Shown: piece by piece, positions 35,166-43,588 of the stretch
How the letters are laid out: each line of letters starts with the position of its first letter
How positions within the stretch are numbered: the first letter of the stretch is position 1
Program-made: the position numbers and the translations under genes
Notes under the pieces: generated by a model
What the model was told of the DNA's origin: nothing
Databases searched by the model: none
What the model saw: the letters and a program-made list of their open reading frames with translations, nothing else
NCBI RefSeq assembly: GCF_006716565.1
Contig: NZ_VFPG01000002.1
Coordinates: 372,001 to 436,000 of the forward strand
From: Nocardia bhagyanarayanae
GTDB lineage: Bacteria > Actinomycetota > Actinomycetes > Mycobacteriales > Mycobacteriaceae
Reading direction: 5' to 3'
Length of the DNA stretch: 64,000 nucleotides

Positions 35166-35882
35166 ATGACCCGCAAGCATTCACATGTCCTGGCTGGAGT
35201 CACCGCGGTGATGATGGCCGTCGCCGGTGCTTTCGCCATTTCCCACAGCGCGGCCTACGCTGAACCGGGGGAGGCCAGCGGAGGAGGGATGCGACTGGTC
35301 GCGTCGGTGGACACCAATGTCGTCGTGTCCACCGGTGATCTCGCATTGGGGGTGCCTTTCGCGCATTCCGCCAAGGTCTCCGGAAACTTCACGGCCACCC
35401 TCGACGGAGCCTCGTCGCTGCGCGGCGGGCTGCTGGTGGCCGGGTATTTGGTCGGCTGCGCGGTCGACATCTCCGACGGGATCGATATCAGCATCGCCGC
35501 GGCCACCGGTGCCAACGTCGACGTGACGCCCGAGCTTCTCGGTCTCGGTGTCGGTCTCGGCCTCGATCTGGACATGCCGCCCGATGTCGCTCTCGATCTC
35601 GATCTCGGTCTCGGTGGGGACGTCACCTTCGGGGTCTTCGGGGAAGTCGGCGGTGAGATCACCGTGAGCGTGAATCCGGGCAGTGTGACAGTCCTGGCGA
35701 TCGCCGAGGCGGAACTGGACGAGGAGTCGACGTTCCCCTTCACCTTCGCGCACTCCAACACCGCGCTGAATGTCAACGGATGTCTCTCCCCGGCATCGGC
35801 CATACCCTTCCTCACCGTGCGCGCCGACGCCCGCAACGGCATCGTGCAAACGACTGGCTACGGCCCGCACTTTGTGTTCTGA
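35166..35882 (+). CDS. MspA-family outer-membrane porin
   Basis: A 238-residue exported protein. The signal peptide ends at about SHSAAYA (res. 25-31). The mature chain has alternating beta-type sequence, with SVNPGSVTVLAIAEAELDE, then FAHSNTALNVNGCLSP and PFLTVRADARNG, matching the C-terminal half of MspA/NfpA-type octameric porins. A central stretch of alternating Leu/Asp/Gly (LDLDMPPDVALDLDLGLGG) is unusual. Two Cys residues (in LVGCAVD and NGCLSP) may form a disulfide. It would give hydrophilic solutes access across the mycomembrane. Confidence 0.82.
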   Translation: MTRKHSHVLAGVTAVMMAVAGAFAISHSAAYAEPGEASGGGMRLVASVDTNVVVSTGDLALGVPFAHSAKVSGNFTATLDGASSLRGGLLVAGYLVGCAVDISDGIDISIAAATGANVDVTPELLGLGVGLGLDLDMPPDVALDLDLGLGGDVTFGVFGEVGGEITVSVNPGSVTVLAIAEAELDEESTFPFTFAHSNTALNVNGCLSPASAIPFLTVRADARNGIVQTTGYGPHFVF

Positions 35883-35937
35883 GCCGCCATGGCGGGTGCC
35901 ACCCGCCCGGAGGCGCCTGCCCCTAAACCTCTTCCAG

Positions 35938-36025
35938 CTGTGATCTGCGACACTGTTTTTGCGCTCCCGAGATCACAGCGACAAGGATGATCTTGCTCCG
36001 CCTCGGCCCTCGTCGTGGCGGAGCA
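35938..36025. promoter_or_regulatory. Two stem-loops between the porin and the exported protein gene
   Basis: CTGTGATCT (35938-35946) pairs perfectly with AGATCACAG (35970-35978) around a loop containing CTGTTTTTG, and TGCTCCGCC (35994-36002) pairs with GGCGGAGCA (36017-36025). They could be a terminator for the porin, a leader structure for the next gene, or (first one) a regulator site. Function is inference. Confidence 0.45.
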
Positions 36026-36072
36026 GTCATGTGTTGCAAGGACATTCGATATCTATCGGGGGTCGGGGAGAG

Positions 36073-36519
36073 ATGAGAACCACTATGGTCCGTGGGACCT
36101 TCAAGAACGCAGGCCGCAAGCTGATCGCCGGTGTGCTGCCGTTCGCGGCCGCCGTCGCACTCGTCGGGGTCGCCGCCCCCGCGCAGGCGGCTCCGGTGCA
36201 GGCGCCCGCTCCGGTCGTGCAGCAGGTCGCCGAGCCGGCGCAGGTCGTCGCGGCGGGTTCGGGCATTCCGCTCGAGGAGATCGCGACGAACCCGGAGGCG
36301 AAGAACTCCGATCCGCTGGCCAACGGTGCGGCCGCCGGCGCCGCCGCTGGTGCGGCGGGTTCTGGTGCGCTCGCCGCGGCGTCGTGCCTGCCGGGCTTCA
36401 TCGTCCTCGCGGTGCCGTGCGGCATCGCGGGCGCGATCAACGGTGCGATCATCGGTACGGTCGTCGGCCTGCTCGTCGGCGCCATCGCGCCGGAGGCGGT
36501 GCCGCAGGTGCTGCCCTGA
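36073..36519 (+). CDS. Exported small glycine-zipper protein of unknown function
   Basis: A 148-residue product with a signal peptide (VALVGVAAPAQA, cleavage near res. 36). After a Pro/Val-rich linker, the C-terminal half has Gly/Ala-rich hydrophobic stretches (AAAGAAAGAAGSGALAAAS, then AINGAIIGTVVGLLVGAIAP) with GxxxG-like spacing, and two Cys (SCLPG, VPCGI). It may insert in or associate with the cell envelope. ATG 36073 lies close after GGGGAG; ATG 36085 is an alternative start. No family is recognised; related short proteins are common in Nocardia. Confidence 0.65.
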   Translation: MRTTMVRGTFKNAGRKLIAGVLPFAAAVALVGVAAPAQAAPVQAPAPVVQQVAEPAQVVAAGSGIPLEEIATNPEAKNSDPLANGAAAGAAAGAAGSGALAAASCLPGFIVLAVPCGIAGAINGAIIGTVVGLLVGAIAPEAVPQVLP

Positions 36520-36537
36520 TCGAGGGGCGTACCTCCG

Positions 36538-36596
36538 CATTGGCTCCGGCCATACGCGGACTGTCGACGGACTTCGTCCGGCGGCGCCATCAGGCG
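36538..36596 (+). repeat. Dispersed GC-rich intergenic repeat, family 2 (copy 1)
   Basis: CTCCGGCCATACGCGGACTG and the following ACTTCGTCCGGCGGCG resemble the two stretches at 57917-58030 (TTCGCTCGGCCATACGCCGG..CGGAC and TTCGCTCCGGCCGTGCGCGG..CGGACTGCGTCCG). All three lie between genes. The likeness is imperfect. Confidence 0.45.
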
Positions 36597-36619
36597 GTTC
36601 CACCGGAACCGTACAGACC

Positions 36620-36665
36620 ACTGGGCCGTGTCCCGGGGGCGAAAGCCCCTGGGGCACGGCCCAGT
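36620..36665. terminator. Long GC hairpin terminator
   Basis: ACTGGGCCGTGTCCCGGGGGC pairs with its near-complement across a GAAA tetraloop (36641-36644), giving a 21-bp stem with two weak positions. It sits between the convergent exported-protein and SGNH hydrolase genes and can serve both. Confidence 0.85.
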
Positions 36666-36678
36666 TCGTTGTCGGATC

Positions 36679-37371
36679 TCAGTTCGCGGCGGCGTCGGCG
36701 AGGACGCGTGCGCTCAGCGCGCGCACCATTTCCGTGGCGACCACCGCGTGGCCGCTCGTGCTGAAGTGGATCAGGTCGGCGCTCATCAGCTGCGGTCGCA
36801 GCCGCAGCGGGTGGTCCCAGAAGTCGACGAGCACCGCGTCGTAGCGGTCGGCCACCTCCCGGATGACGTCGTTGAGCGCGGCCATCCGCTCCCGCATCGG
36901 CCGCATCGGCGCCATACGCTCGACGTCCCAGACATCGGCGAGGGTGAACGTCGAGACCTGCGCGCCGCCGCGGCTCACGGCGGCGAACAACGCGTCGAGG
37001 TTCGCGCGCACCTGGCCGAGATCACCGCCCGGCAGGAAAAGATCGTTGCCGGCGCAGCTCACGTGGACCAAGTCCGGCTCGAACTCCAATATCCGCCCGA
37101 GTTGTTCGTCGCGCACCTCGGCCGTCGTCGCCCCGATGCGTCCGGTGTTGAGGTAGGCGAGGCCGGGCCGCACGGACGTGAGCAGGGCGGCGAGCCGATC
37201 GGCCCAGCCCTTGGCTTCGTATCCGGGACTCGGGTCGCCGACGCCCTGGGCGATGGAGTCGCCGAGTACCGCGAAACGGCGCCACGGCGCGTCCGCGAGC
37301 AGTACGCGTGCGGCGTCGGGGCTGAGCAGCATCGGATCGTCGGCTTCGGTGTGAATGTCGTTGTGTGTCAT
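36679..37371 (-). CDS. SGNH/GDSL-type hydrolase
   Basis: A 230-residue esterase/lipase fold protein. Block I is FAVLGDSIAQG (Ser nucleophile in GDS), block II has the Gly of NTGRIGATT, block III is SCAGNDL (GxND) and block V has DLIHFSTSGH (DxxH). No signal peptide is seen, so it is cytoplasmic. Its ATG lies eight bases after the MFS stop, so the two are one operon under the TetR at 38904. It may modify or hydrolyse the exported compound; substrate unknown. Confidence 0.87.
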   Translation of the reverse strand: MTHNDIHTEADDPMLLSPDAARVLLADAPWRRFAVLGDSIAQGVGDPSPGYEAKGWADRLAALLTSVRPGLAYLNTGRIGATTAEVRDEQLGRILEFEPDLVHVSCAGNDLFLPGGDLGQVRANLDALFAAVSRGGAQVSTFTLADVWDVERMAPMRPMRERMAALNDVIREVADRYDAVLVDFWDHPLRLRPQLMSADLIHFSTSGHAVVATEMVRALSARVLADAAAN

Positions 37372-37379
37372 GCGAACTC

Positions 37380-38801
37380 CTAGTGGACGGGGACGGCTGT
37401 GGCGGCCGGATCGGGCTGCCGGGTCGGTACCGCGCACAGGCAGGCCGCGACCACGGCGATGCCCGCGCAGACCGCGAAGAGGGTGTGGAAGCCGGCGAGC
37501 GCGTCATCGGGATGGGCGGCGAACACCGCCGCGAGCACGGCGACGCCCAGCGCGCCGCCGACCTGCCGCGCCGTCAGGTTCATGCCGACGCCCGCCGCGA
37601 ACTGCTGCGGCGGAAGCGAGCTCGCCGCGGCGGTGCCCAGCGTCGTCACCACGATGCCGACCGCTCCGCCGCCGAGCAGTCCGGCGGGGATCCACGCCGA
37701 CCACAGCGCGGGATTCGGCCCGAACGCGTCGGTGCTCATCCAGACGAGGCTCGCGGTGAACAGCAGCGCCCCGAGCACTCCGACCCAGCGGCGCGCCGCG
37801 GGCGCGGTGATCCGTCCGGCCAGGGTGGCGGTGACCATCGACGCGACCGCGCCGACGGTCAGCGCGGCGGCCGAGCCGAGCACCGAATAGCCCCAGATCC
37901 CATCCAGGAACAACGGTCCGGCAAGCAGCCAGGCGAACATCGCCGCGCCGAAGACGAACGACGCGGCATTGGCCAGCGCGTACGGCCTGCTCTGCCAGAG
38001 TTCGACCGCGATCGCCGGATTGTGGTGCCGCGCCGACCGCACCAGCGCGGCGACGAGCAGCGCCGCACCGACGCCCAGCACGGCCAGCGTTCCCGGCGAG
38101 GTCCAGCCCCACCGCTGTCCTTCGGTGACACCGGCGACCAGTCCGCCGAACCCGAGCGCGACGGCCACGGTGCCGAGCGGATCCGGCATTGCGCTACCGA
38201 CGGGTCGCGAATCGGACACCGGGATGCGCAGGCCCGCCAGCGCGAGCGCGAGGGCGACCGGCACGTTGATCACGAAGACCGAGCGCCAGCCGAACGCCTC
38301 CACCAGACCGCCGCCGATCGCCGGGCCGACGACCGCGGCGAATCCGCCCGCCGCCGACCACGCGCCGATGGCCGCGCCGATCCGTTCGCGCGGGGTCACG
38401 CTCAGGACCAAACCCAGCGCCGCGGGCACCATGAGCGCGGCCGTCGCGCCTTGGAGCAGGCGTCCGGCGATGAGCCACGCCGCGTTCGGCGCCAGCCCGC
38501 ACAGCAGCGAGGTGAGCGCGAAACCGGCGAGCGCGACGAGGAAGAGCCTGCGCCGCCCGAGCGCGTCGGCGAACCGGCCTCCGGGGGTGAGCAGTGCGGC
38601 GAACGCGACGGCATAACCGCTGACGACCCAGGTCAGCGTGGTCGCCGCGGTGCCGGAGTAGTCGCGCGCGATGGCGGGGAAGGCGATGTTGACCACGGAG
38701 AGATCGAGAAAGGCGATGAACGCCGCGCCGCACGCGATCAGCAGCGTGGTCTTGGCGTTCGTCGCGGGGGGACTGGCGGGCCGTGCGGACACATCGGTCA
38801 T
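37380..38801 (-). CDS. MFS drug transporter (DHA2, 14-TM type)
   Basis: A 473-residue transporter with about 14 hydrophobic helices. Motif A is GGRFADALGRRRLF, the DHA2 motif C region follows in LGLVLSVTPRERIGAAIGAW and the first helix has FIAFLDLSVVNIAFPAIARD. It exports drugs or other amphiphiles by proton antiport. Divergent from a TetR regulator across two operator copies; followed by an SGNH hydrolase. Substrate unknown. Confidence 0.92.
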   Translation of the reverse strand: MTDVSARPASPPATNAKTTLLIACGAAFIAFLDLSVVNIAFPAIARDYSGTAATTLTWVVSGYAVAFAALLTPGGRFADALGRRRLFLVALAGFALTSLLCGLAPNAAWLIAGRLLQGATAALMVPAALGLVLSVTPRERIGAAIGAWSAAGGFAAVVGPAIGGGLVEAFGWRSVFVINVPVALALALAGLRIPVSDSRPVGSAMPDPLGTVAVALGFGGLVAGVTEGQRWGWTSPGTLAVLGVGAALLVAALVRSARHHNPAIAVELWQSRPYALANAASFVFGAAMFAWLLAGPLFLDGIWGYSVLGSAAALTVGAVASMVTATLAGRITAPAARRWVGVLGALLFTASLVWMSTDAFGPNPALWSAWIPAGLLGGGAVGIVVTTLGTAAASSLPPQQFAAGVGMNLTARQVGGALGVAVLAAVFAAHPDDALAGFHTLFAVCAGIAVVAACLCAVPTRQPDPAATAVPVH

Positions 38802-38833
38802 GGCAGATCCTTCGGGAAACGAAAACAAAACGT

Positions 38834-38873
38834 ACGACCGTTCGTGCAAATAAAGTACGACCGACCGTTCGTA
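38834..38873. promoter_or_regulatory. Twin operator between MFS and TetR genes
   Basis: ACGA-CCGT-TCGT (38834-38845) and TACGA-CCGACCGT-TCGTA (38856-38873) are two related palindromes built on ACGA/TCGT half-sites, in an AT-rich divergent spacer. They are typical TetR-family sites and most likely bound by the protein at 38904. Confidence 0.65.
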
Positions 38874-38903
38874 TTTGCAAGACCGCAGTGGAAGAATGGG
38901 GAC

Positions 38904-39503
38904 ATGGCCGAGACGACAACCGATCAGCGCCTGGCCAAAGGCGCCCGCTCCCGTGCATCGATCGCCCGGCACGCCGCCGATGTGGCGTCCGTCGAAGGGC
39001 TCAACGGTGTGAGCATCGGGCGACTCGCCGCCGACCTCGGGATCAGTAAGAGCGGTATCGCCACGCTGTTCGGGTCGAAGGAATCCCTCCAGCTCGCCGC
39101 GGTACAGGCCGCGCGCGAGGTCTTCACGGCCAGGGTGATCGAGCCGAGTCTCGGCGTGCCGCGCGGTGTGCCGCGGCTCCGGACGTTGGTCGACCGCTGG
39201 TTCACCCACGTGACCGAACCGGTCTTCCCCGGCGGCTGCTTCCGCACCGCCACCCTGGTCGAATTCGACAGCAGGCCCGGCCCGGTGCGCGACGCGGTCG
39301 CGGCCGACCACGAGGACTGGATCGGCTTCCTCACCACCGAGATTCGCAAAGCCCAGGATCAGGGCGAGCTGACCGGCCGCGACGCGGACGCGCTCGCCTT
39401 CGAATTGGACGCCGTCATCAGCGCGGTCAGCACGGCACGCCAACTCGGCGACGAAACCAAAGTGCACACCGCCCGCGCGATCGTCGACCGCCTGCTGGCC
39501 TGA
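38904..39503 (+). CDS. TetR family transcriptional regulator
   Basis: A 199-residue regulator. The HTH domain (res. about 15-60) reads IARHAADVASVEGLNGVSIG and RLAADLGISKSGIATLFGSK. The C-terminal part resembles the TetR_C_11/YxaF-like group (WFTHVTEPVFPGGCFRTATL). It is divergent from the MFS-SGNH operon and should repress it. A Cys (res. about 113) sits in the ligand domain. Confidence 0.92.
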   Translation: MAETTTDQRLAKGARSRASIARHAADVASVEGLNGVSIGRLAADLGISKSGIATLFGSKESLQLAAVQAAREVFTARVIEPSLGVPRGVPRLRTLVDRWFTHVTEPVFPGGCFRTATLVEFDSRPGPVRDAVAADHEDWIGFLTTEIRKAQDQGELTGRDADALAFELDAVISAVSTARQLGDETKVHTARAIVDRLLA

Positions 39504-39700
39504 AGAAGTTTCGGCGGCTGTGCCAGCCGGGCAGAAAGCGGCTCGGTCGTAGTCGGTACGCCGCGGTCGGCTCCGGGCGGCGCGCAACGGCGAGGTGAAA
39601 GTCGATCAGCGCGGTAAGAAGCTCGACGGCGGCGGCGCCGTGGAAGGGCGCGGTCGAAGACCATCGATGGGTCTGTGACGGTAGCCCGGTGCTGGGATGC

Positions 39701-40606
39701 TCAGGCGGAGAGGGGCAGGGTGGTGGCGCGGGCCGTGTCGTAGCGGTCCCAGACGATCTCGGTCATGGCGTGGTGTGCGCCGATGACGTTGGCGTGCAGG
39801 AGGTCGGGGGCCGCGGTCGCCAGCCGGTCGGTGAGCAAGCCCAGGGCGAGGAACCAAGGGGCGAGCAGGACGCGATCGGCGCCGCGAGCGCGCAGCCGGG
39901 AAACCGCTTCGTGGACAGTGGGTTCCGTGGTGGCGAAGCAGATTTCGGTGGGCAGGCCGGTCATCGCGGACAGTTGTCGGGCGACGTCGGCGGTGCGTGC
40001 GTTGGCGGCGGAGGACGAGGACCCGACGGCGGCCACCGCGATACCGAGCCGAGTGTCCGCCGTGTTCGGAAAAGCCTGTGACCGAGTGGCGTTCGAAACG
40101 CCCGATGCCGCCGGAGCGTTGCGACCGGCCGACGTCCCGAGAGCTTCCATGGCGCGGTCCTTCAGCGCCCCGACCAGGCGCGGATCGGGGCCGAGTACGT
40201 CCGCCTGGGTGAGCCGCAGACGCGGACGCCTCGCGCGGCACTCGTCCAGCAGACCGGGCAGGTCGATCCGCGCGTGAAAGGCGCTGCCCAACAACAGCGG
40301 CGCCACGATCGCATGGGTATGGCCCTGCGTCGCGACGGCGTCGACCACTTGCTCGACCGAGGGCGCGCTCAGGTCGAGGAAGGCGAGGTGCACGTCGATA
40401 TCGGGTCGGGCCGCCGCGATCTCGGCGACCACCGCCGCCATAGTGGCGGCCGAGCGCGGATCACGGCTGCCGTGCGCGACCGCTATCAACGCGGGCGCGG
40501 TGGCGGCTTGCGTCGGCGCGGTGGCGATCCGCGCGGTGAATCGACGGTCGCCGCGCGACGGCACCGGCGACGCGCCGATCCCGTGCGCGGCGAACACGTC
40601 GGTCAT
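39701..40606 (-). CDS. Sirohydrochlorin chelatase (CbiX/SirB-like)
   Basis: A 301-residue two-domain chelatase. The N-terminal domain begins ALIAVAHGSRDPRSAATMAA with the catalytic His (HGSRD), and APLLLGSAFHARIDLP carries the second metal-binding His. The second domain repeats the fold (CFATTEPTVHEAVSRL, APWFLALGLL). A Ser/Ala-rich linker joins them. It inserts iron (or cobalt) into sirohydrochlorin, making siroheme for the sulfite reductase at the head of the same operon. ATG 40606 lies two bases after the cysN stop. Confidence 0.9.
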   Translation of the reverse strand: MTDVFAAHGIGASPVPSRGDRRFTARIATAPTQAATAPALIAVAHGSRDPRSAATMAAVVAEIAAARPDIDVHLAFLDLSAPSVEQVVDAVATQGHTHAIVAPLLLGSAFHARIDLPGLLDECRARRPRLRLTQADVLGPDPRLVGALKDRAMEALGTSAGRNAPAASGVSNATRSQAFPNTADTRLGIAVAAVGSSSSAANARTADVARQLSAMTGLPTEICFATTEPTVHEAVSRLRARGADRVLLAPWFLALGLLTDRLATAAPDLLHANVIGAHHAMTEIVWDRYDTARATTLPLSA

Positions 40607-40608
40607 CC

Positions 40609-41904
40609 TCAAACTCCCGTGCCGACCTCGACCGCGGTCAGCACATCGCCGACCAGGCCCGCGCCGAGCGTGTTGCCGCCCGCGGGGTCGATCAGCAGGA
40701 AGCTGCCGGTGTGCCGGTTGGCCCGGTAGTCGTCGGCCGCGATCGGCTCGGCGACGCGCACCGAGATGCGCCCGATGTCGTTGAGCCCCAACGCTTCCGG
40801 ATTCGGGTCCGCGGCGAGCCGCTGCTCGTCGAAGCGCTCGATGAGCGCGCCGACGATGGCCTGGGTGGTGCGGGTGCCGTGCTTGAGCAGCAGCCGGGCG
40901 CCGGGGCGCAGCGGCTTGTCGCCCAGCCAGCAGACCGTCGCGTCGAAGCTGTCGATCGGTTCCGGCGCGTCGGCGACGGCGGCGATGATGTCGCCGCGCG
41001 AGATGTCGACCTCGTCGGTCAGGATCAGCGTCACGCTGCGCCCGGCCTGCGCGACGGCGAGCTCGCCGTCCGGGGTGTCGATGCGCTCCACGGTCGTGCG
41101 CACGCCGGAGGGCAGCACCACGATCTCGTCGCCGGGCGCCACCGAACCGGCCGCGATCTGACCCGCGTAGCCGCGGTAGTCGGGATATTCGGCGGTGCGC
41201 GGGCGGATCACGTACTGCACGGGGAAACGCAGACCGAGCGAGTGCGCGCCGGTGTTGTCCGCGTCGACCGGCACCGACTCCAGGTGCTCGATCAGCGACG
41301 GCCCGTCGTAGTACGGCGTGTTCTCGGAGCGGCTGGCGATGTTGTCGCCGTGCAGCGCCGAGACCGGGATCTCCAGCACGTCATCGGCCGCCCAGCCCAG
41401 GGTGCTGGTGAGCTTGTTGAACTCGGCGGAGATCTCGGCGAACACGCTCGCGGCGTCGTCGACGAGATCGATCTTGTTCACCGCGAGCACCAGCTTCGGC
41501 ACGCCGAGCAGCGCGAGCACCGCCGCGTGCCTGCGGGTCTGCTCGATGACGCCCTTGCGCGCGTCGACGAGCAGGATCACCAGCTGCGCGGTGGACGCGC
41601 CGGAAACGGTGTTGCGGGTGTACTGCACGTGCCCGGGGGTGTCCGCGAGCACGAAAGACCGCTTGGGCGTTGCGAAGTAGCGGTAGGCGACATCGATGGT
41701 GATGCCCTGCTCCCGCTCCGCGCGCAGCCCGTCCACGAGCAGCGAGAGATCCGGGGTGGCCAGACCCTTGTCCACCGACGCGCGGGTGACGGCGTCGATC
41801 TGGTCGGCGAGCACGGACTTCGTGTCGTAGAGCAGCCGTCCGACCAAGGTGGACTTACCGTCGTCGACAGAACCGGCGGTGGCCAGCCTCAATAGGTCGG
41901 ACAT
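40609..41904 (-). CDS. cysN: Sulfate adenylyltransferase large subunit, GTPase (CysN)
   Basis: A 431-residue EF-Tu-like GTPase. G1 is AGSVDDGKSTLVGRL, G3 DTPGHVQYTRN and G4 NKIDL, with beta-barrel domains after. It drives sulfate activation to APS by CysD. It ends without an APS kinase (CysC) domain, unlike the mycobacterial CysNC fusion, which fits a pathway where CysH reduces APS directly. Start ATG 41904 lies one base after the cysD stop. Confidence 0.95.
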   Translation of the reverse strand: MSDLLRLATAGSVDDGKSTLVGRLLYDTKSVLADQIDAVTRASVDKGLATPDLSLLVDGLRAEREQGITIDVAYRYFATPKRSFVLADTPGHVQYTRNTVSGASTAQLVILLVDARKGVIEQTRRHAAVLALLGVPKLVLAVNKIDLVDDAASVFAEISAEFNKLTSTLGWAADDVLEIPVSALHGDNIASRSENTPYYDGPSLIEHLESVPVDADNTGAHSLGLRFPVQYVIRPRTAEYPDYRGYAGQIAAGSVAPGDEIVVLPSGVRTTVERIDTPDGELAVAQAGRSVTLILTDEVDISRGDIIAAVADAPEPIDSFDATVCWLGDKPLRPGARLLLKHGTRTTQAIVGALIERFDEQRLAADPNPEALGLNDIGRISVRVAEPIAADDYRANRHTGSFLLIDPAGGNTLGAGLVGDVLTAVEVGTGV

Positions 41905-41905
41905 G

Positions 41906-42838
41906 TCAGAAGTAACCCTCTCGCTTGCGGTCTTCCATCGCGGCTTCGGAAACCCGGTCGTCGCCACGGGTGGCGCCACGTTCGGTCAGTCGGGACGCGG
42001 CCACCTCGGCGAGGATCGCCTCGTTGTCGGCAGCGTCGGAAATGATGGCGCCGGTGGTGGAGCCGTCGCCCACGGTGCGGTATCGCACCGAGCGGGTCTC
42101 CAGCACCTCGCCCTCGCGCGGGCCGCCCCAGACGCCCGGCGTCATCCACATGCCGTCGCGCTGGTACACCGGGCGCTCGTGCGCGTAGTAGATGGTGGCG
42201 AGTTCGACGTTCTCCCTGGCGATGTAGCGCCAGATGTCGAGCTCGGTCCAGTTGCTCAGCGGGAACACCCGCACGTGCTCGCCCGGCGCGTGCCTGCCGT
42301 TGTACAGGTTCCACAGCTCGGGACGTTGCCGCTTCGGGTCCCACTGACCGAAGGCGTTGCGCAGCGAGAAGATTCGCTCCTTGGCGCGGGAGCGCTCCTC
42401 GTCGCGGCGGCCGCCGCCGAACACCGCGTCGAAGCGGTTCTCGGAGATGGCGTCCAGCAGCGGGACGGTCTGCAGCGGGTTGCGGATACCGTCCGGGCGC
42501 TCGGTGAGCCTGCCGTCGGCCAGGTAGTCCTCGACGCTGGCGACGTGCAGGCGCAGCCCGTACTTCTCGACCACCTTGTCGCGGAACTCCAGCACCTCGG
42601 GCAGGTTGTGGCCGGTGTCCACGTGCAGCAGCGCGAACGGCAGCGGCGCCGGCCAGAAGGCCTTGAGCGCCAAGTGCAGCAGGACGGTGGAGTCCTTGCC
42701 GCCGGAGAACAGGATCACCGGCCGCTCGAACTCGCCCGCGACCTCGCGGAAGATGTGGATGGCCTCCGACTCGAGCGCCGCGAGGGTGTCGAAGTCGGTG
42801 ATGCCGAGGGAGCGTTCACTTCTGATGGTCTCGGTCAT
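41906..42838 (-). CDS. cysD: Sulfate adenylyltransferase small subunit (CysD)
   Basis: A 310-residue PP-loop ATP pyrophosphatase-type enzyme. The PP-loop is FSGGKDSTVLLHLALKAF, followed by LLHVDTGHNLPE and FGGGRRDEERSRAKERIFS. It adenylates sulfate to APS with CysN. ATG 42838 overlaps the cysH stop by four bases (ATGA), indicating coupling. Confidence 0.95.
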   Translation of the reverse strand: MTETIRSERSLGITDFDTLAALESEAIHIFREVAGEFERPVILFSGGKDSTVLLHLALKAFWPAPLPFALLHVDTGHNLPEVLEFRDKVVEKYGLRLHVASVEDYLADGRLTERPDGIRNPLQTVPLLDAISENRFDAVFGGGRRDEERSRAKERIFSLRNAFGQWDPKRQRPELWNLYNGRHAPGEHVRVFPLSNWTELDIWRYIARENVELATIYYAHERPVYQRDGMWMTPGVWGGPREGEVLETRSVRYRTVGDGSTTGAIISDAADNEAILAEVAASRLTERGATRGDDRVSEAAMEDRKREGYF

Positions 42839-43554
42839 GATTGATGCAACCCGCATTCGGTCTTGGCGAGGCCGGCCCAACGGCCGCTTCGCGGATCGGA
42901 TCCCGGCTCCGGCTTCCGTGTGCACGGAGCGCAGCCGATGGACGGATATCCCTCCTCCACCAGGGGATTGACGAGGATGCCGTGCTGTTCGATGTAGGCA
43001 TGCATCTCGTCGTCGGACCACGGTGCGATCGGATTGATCTTCACCAGGCCGAAGGCTTCGTCGTAGGAGATCAGCGGCGCGTTGGCGCGGGTGGGCGCCT
43101 CTACCCGGCGGATGCCGGTGACCCAGGCGTTGTAGCCGGTCAGCGACTTCTTCAGCGGCACGACCTTGCGCAAGCGGCAGCACTCGCCCGCGTCGCGCGC
43201 GAACAGATCCTTGCCGAGCAGCTCGTCCTGCTCGGCGACGGTGTGCTCGGGCCGGACGTTGATCACGTTGACCCCGTACACGGCCTCGACCGCGTCCCGG
43301 GTGCCGATGGTCTCGGCGAAGTGATAGCCCGTATCCAGGAACAGCACGTCGACGCCGGAACGGACCTGCGCCGCGAGGTGCACGAGCACGCCGTCCTGCA
43401 TGTTGGAGGCGACGATGTAGCCGGAGCCGAAGGTCTCGTCGGTCCAGCGCAGCAGGTCGAGTGCCGAGGCGTCGGGGCCGAGTTCGGCCGCGCCGCGTTC
43501 GGCGATCGCCCGCAGCTCGTCTTCGGCGAGCTTGTTCGCGAGTTTGGTTGTCAC
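42835..43554 (-). CDS. cysH: Adenylylsulfate (APS) reductase
   Basis: A 239-residue reductase. It carries the double-Cys motif ECCRLRK (about res. 122-123) and CAPCTRKP (about 204-207), the four Cys that bind the 4Fe-4S cluster of APS reductases, and the C-terminal ECGLH with the catalytic Cys. The cluster implies APS rather than PAPS as substrate. It makes sulfite for NirA. GTG 43554 is chosen; 34 bases separate it from nirA upstream. Confidence 0.95.
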   Translation of the reverse strand: MTTKLANKLAEDELRAIAERGAAELGPDASALDLLRWTDETFGSGYIVASNMQDGVLVHLAAQVRSGVDVLFLDTGYHFAETIGTRDAVEAVYGVNVINVRPEHTVAEQDELLGKDLFARDAGECCRLRKVVPLKKSLTGYNAWVTGIRRVEAPTRANAPLISYDEAFGLVKINPIAPWSDDEMHAYIEQHGILVNPLVEEGYPSIGCAPCTRKPEPGSDPRSGRWAGLAKTECGLHQS

Positions 43555-43588
43555 AGTTGATCTCCCGTCAGCCGAGTCACGATCGTGC

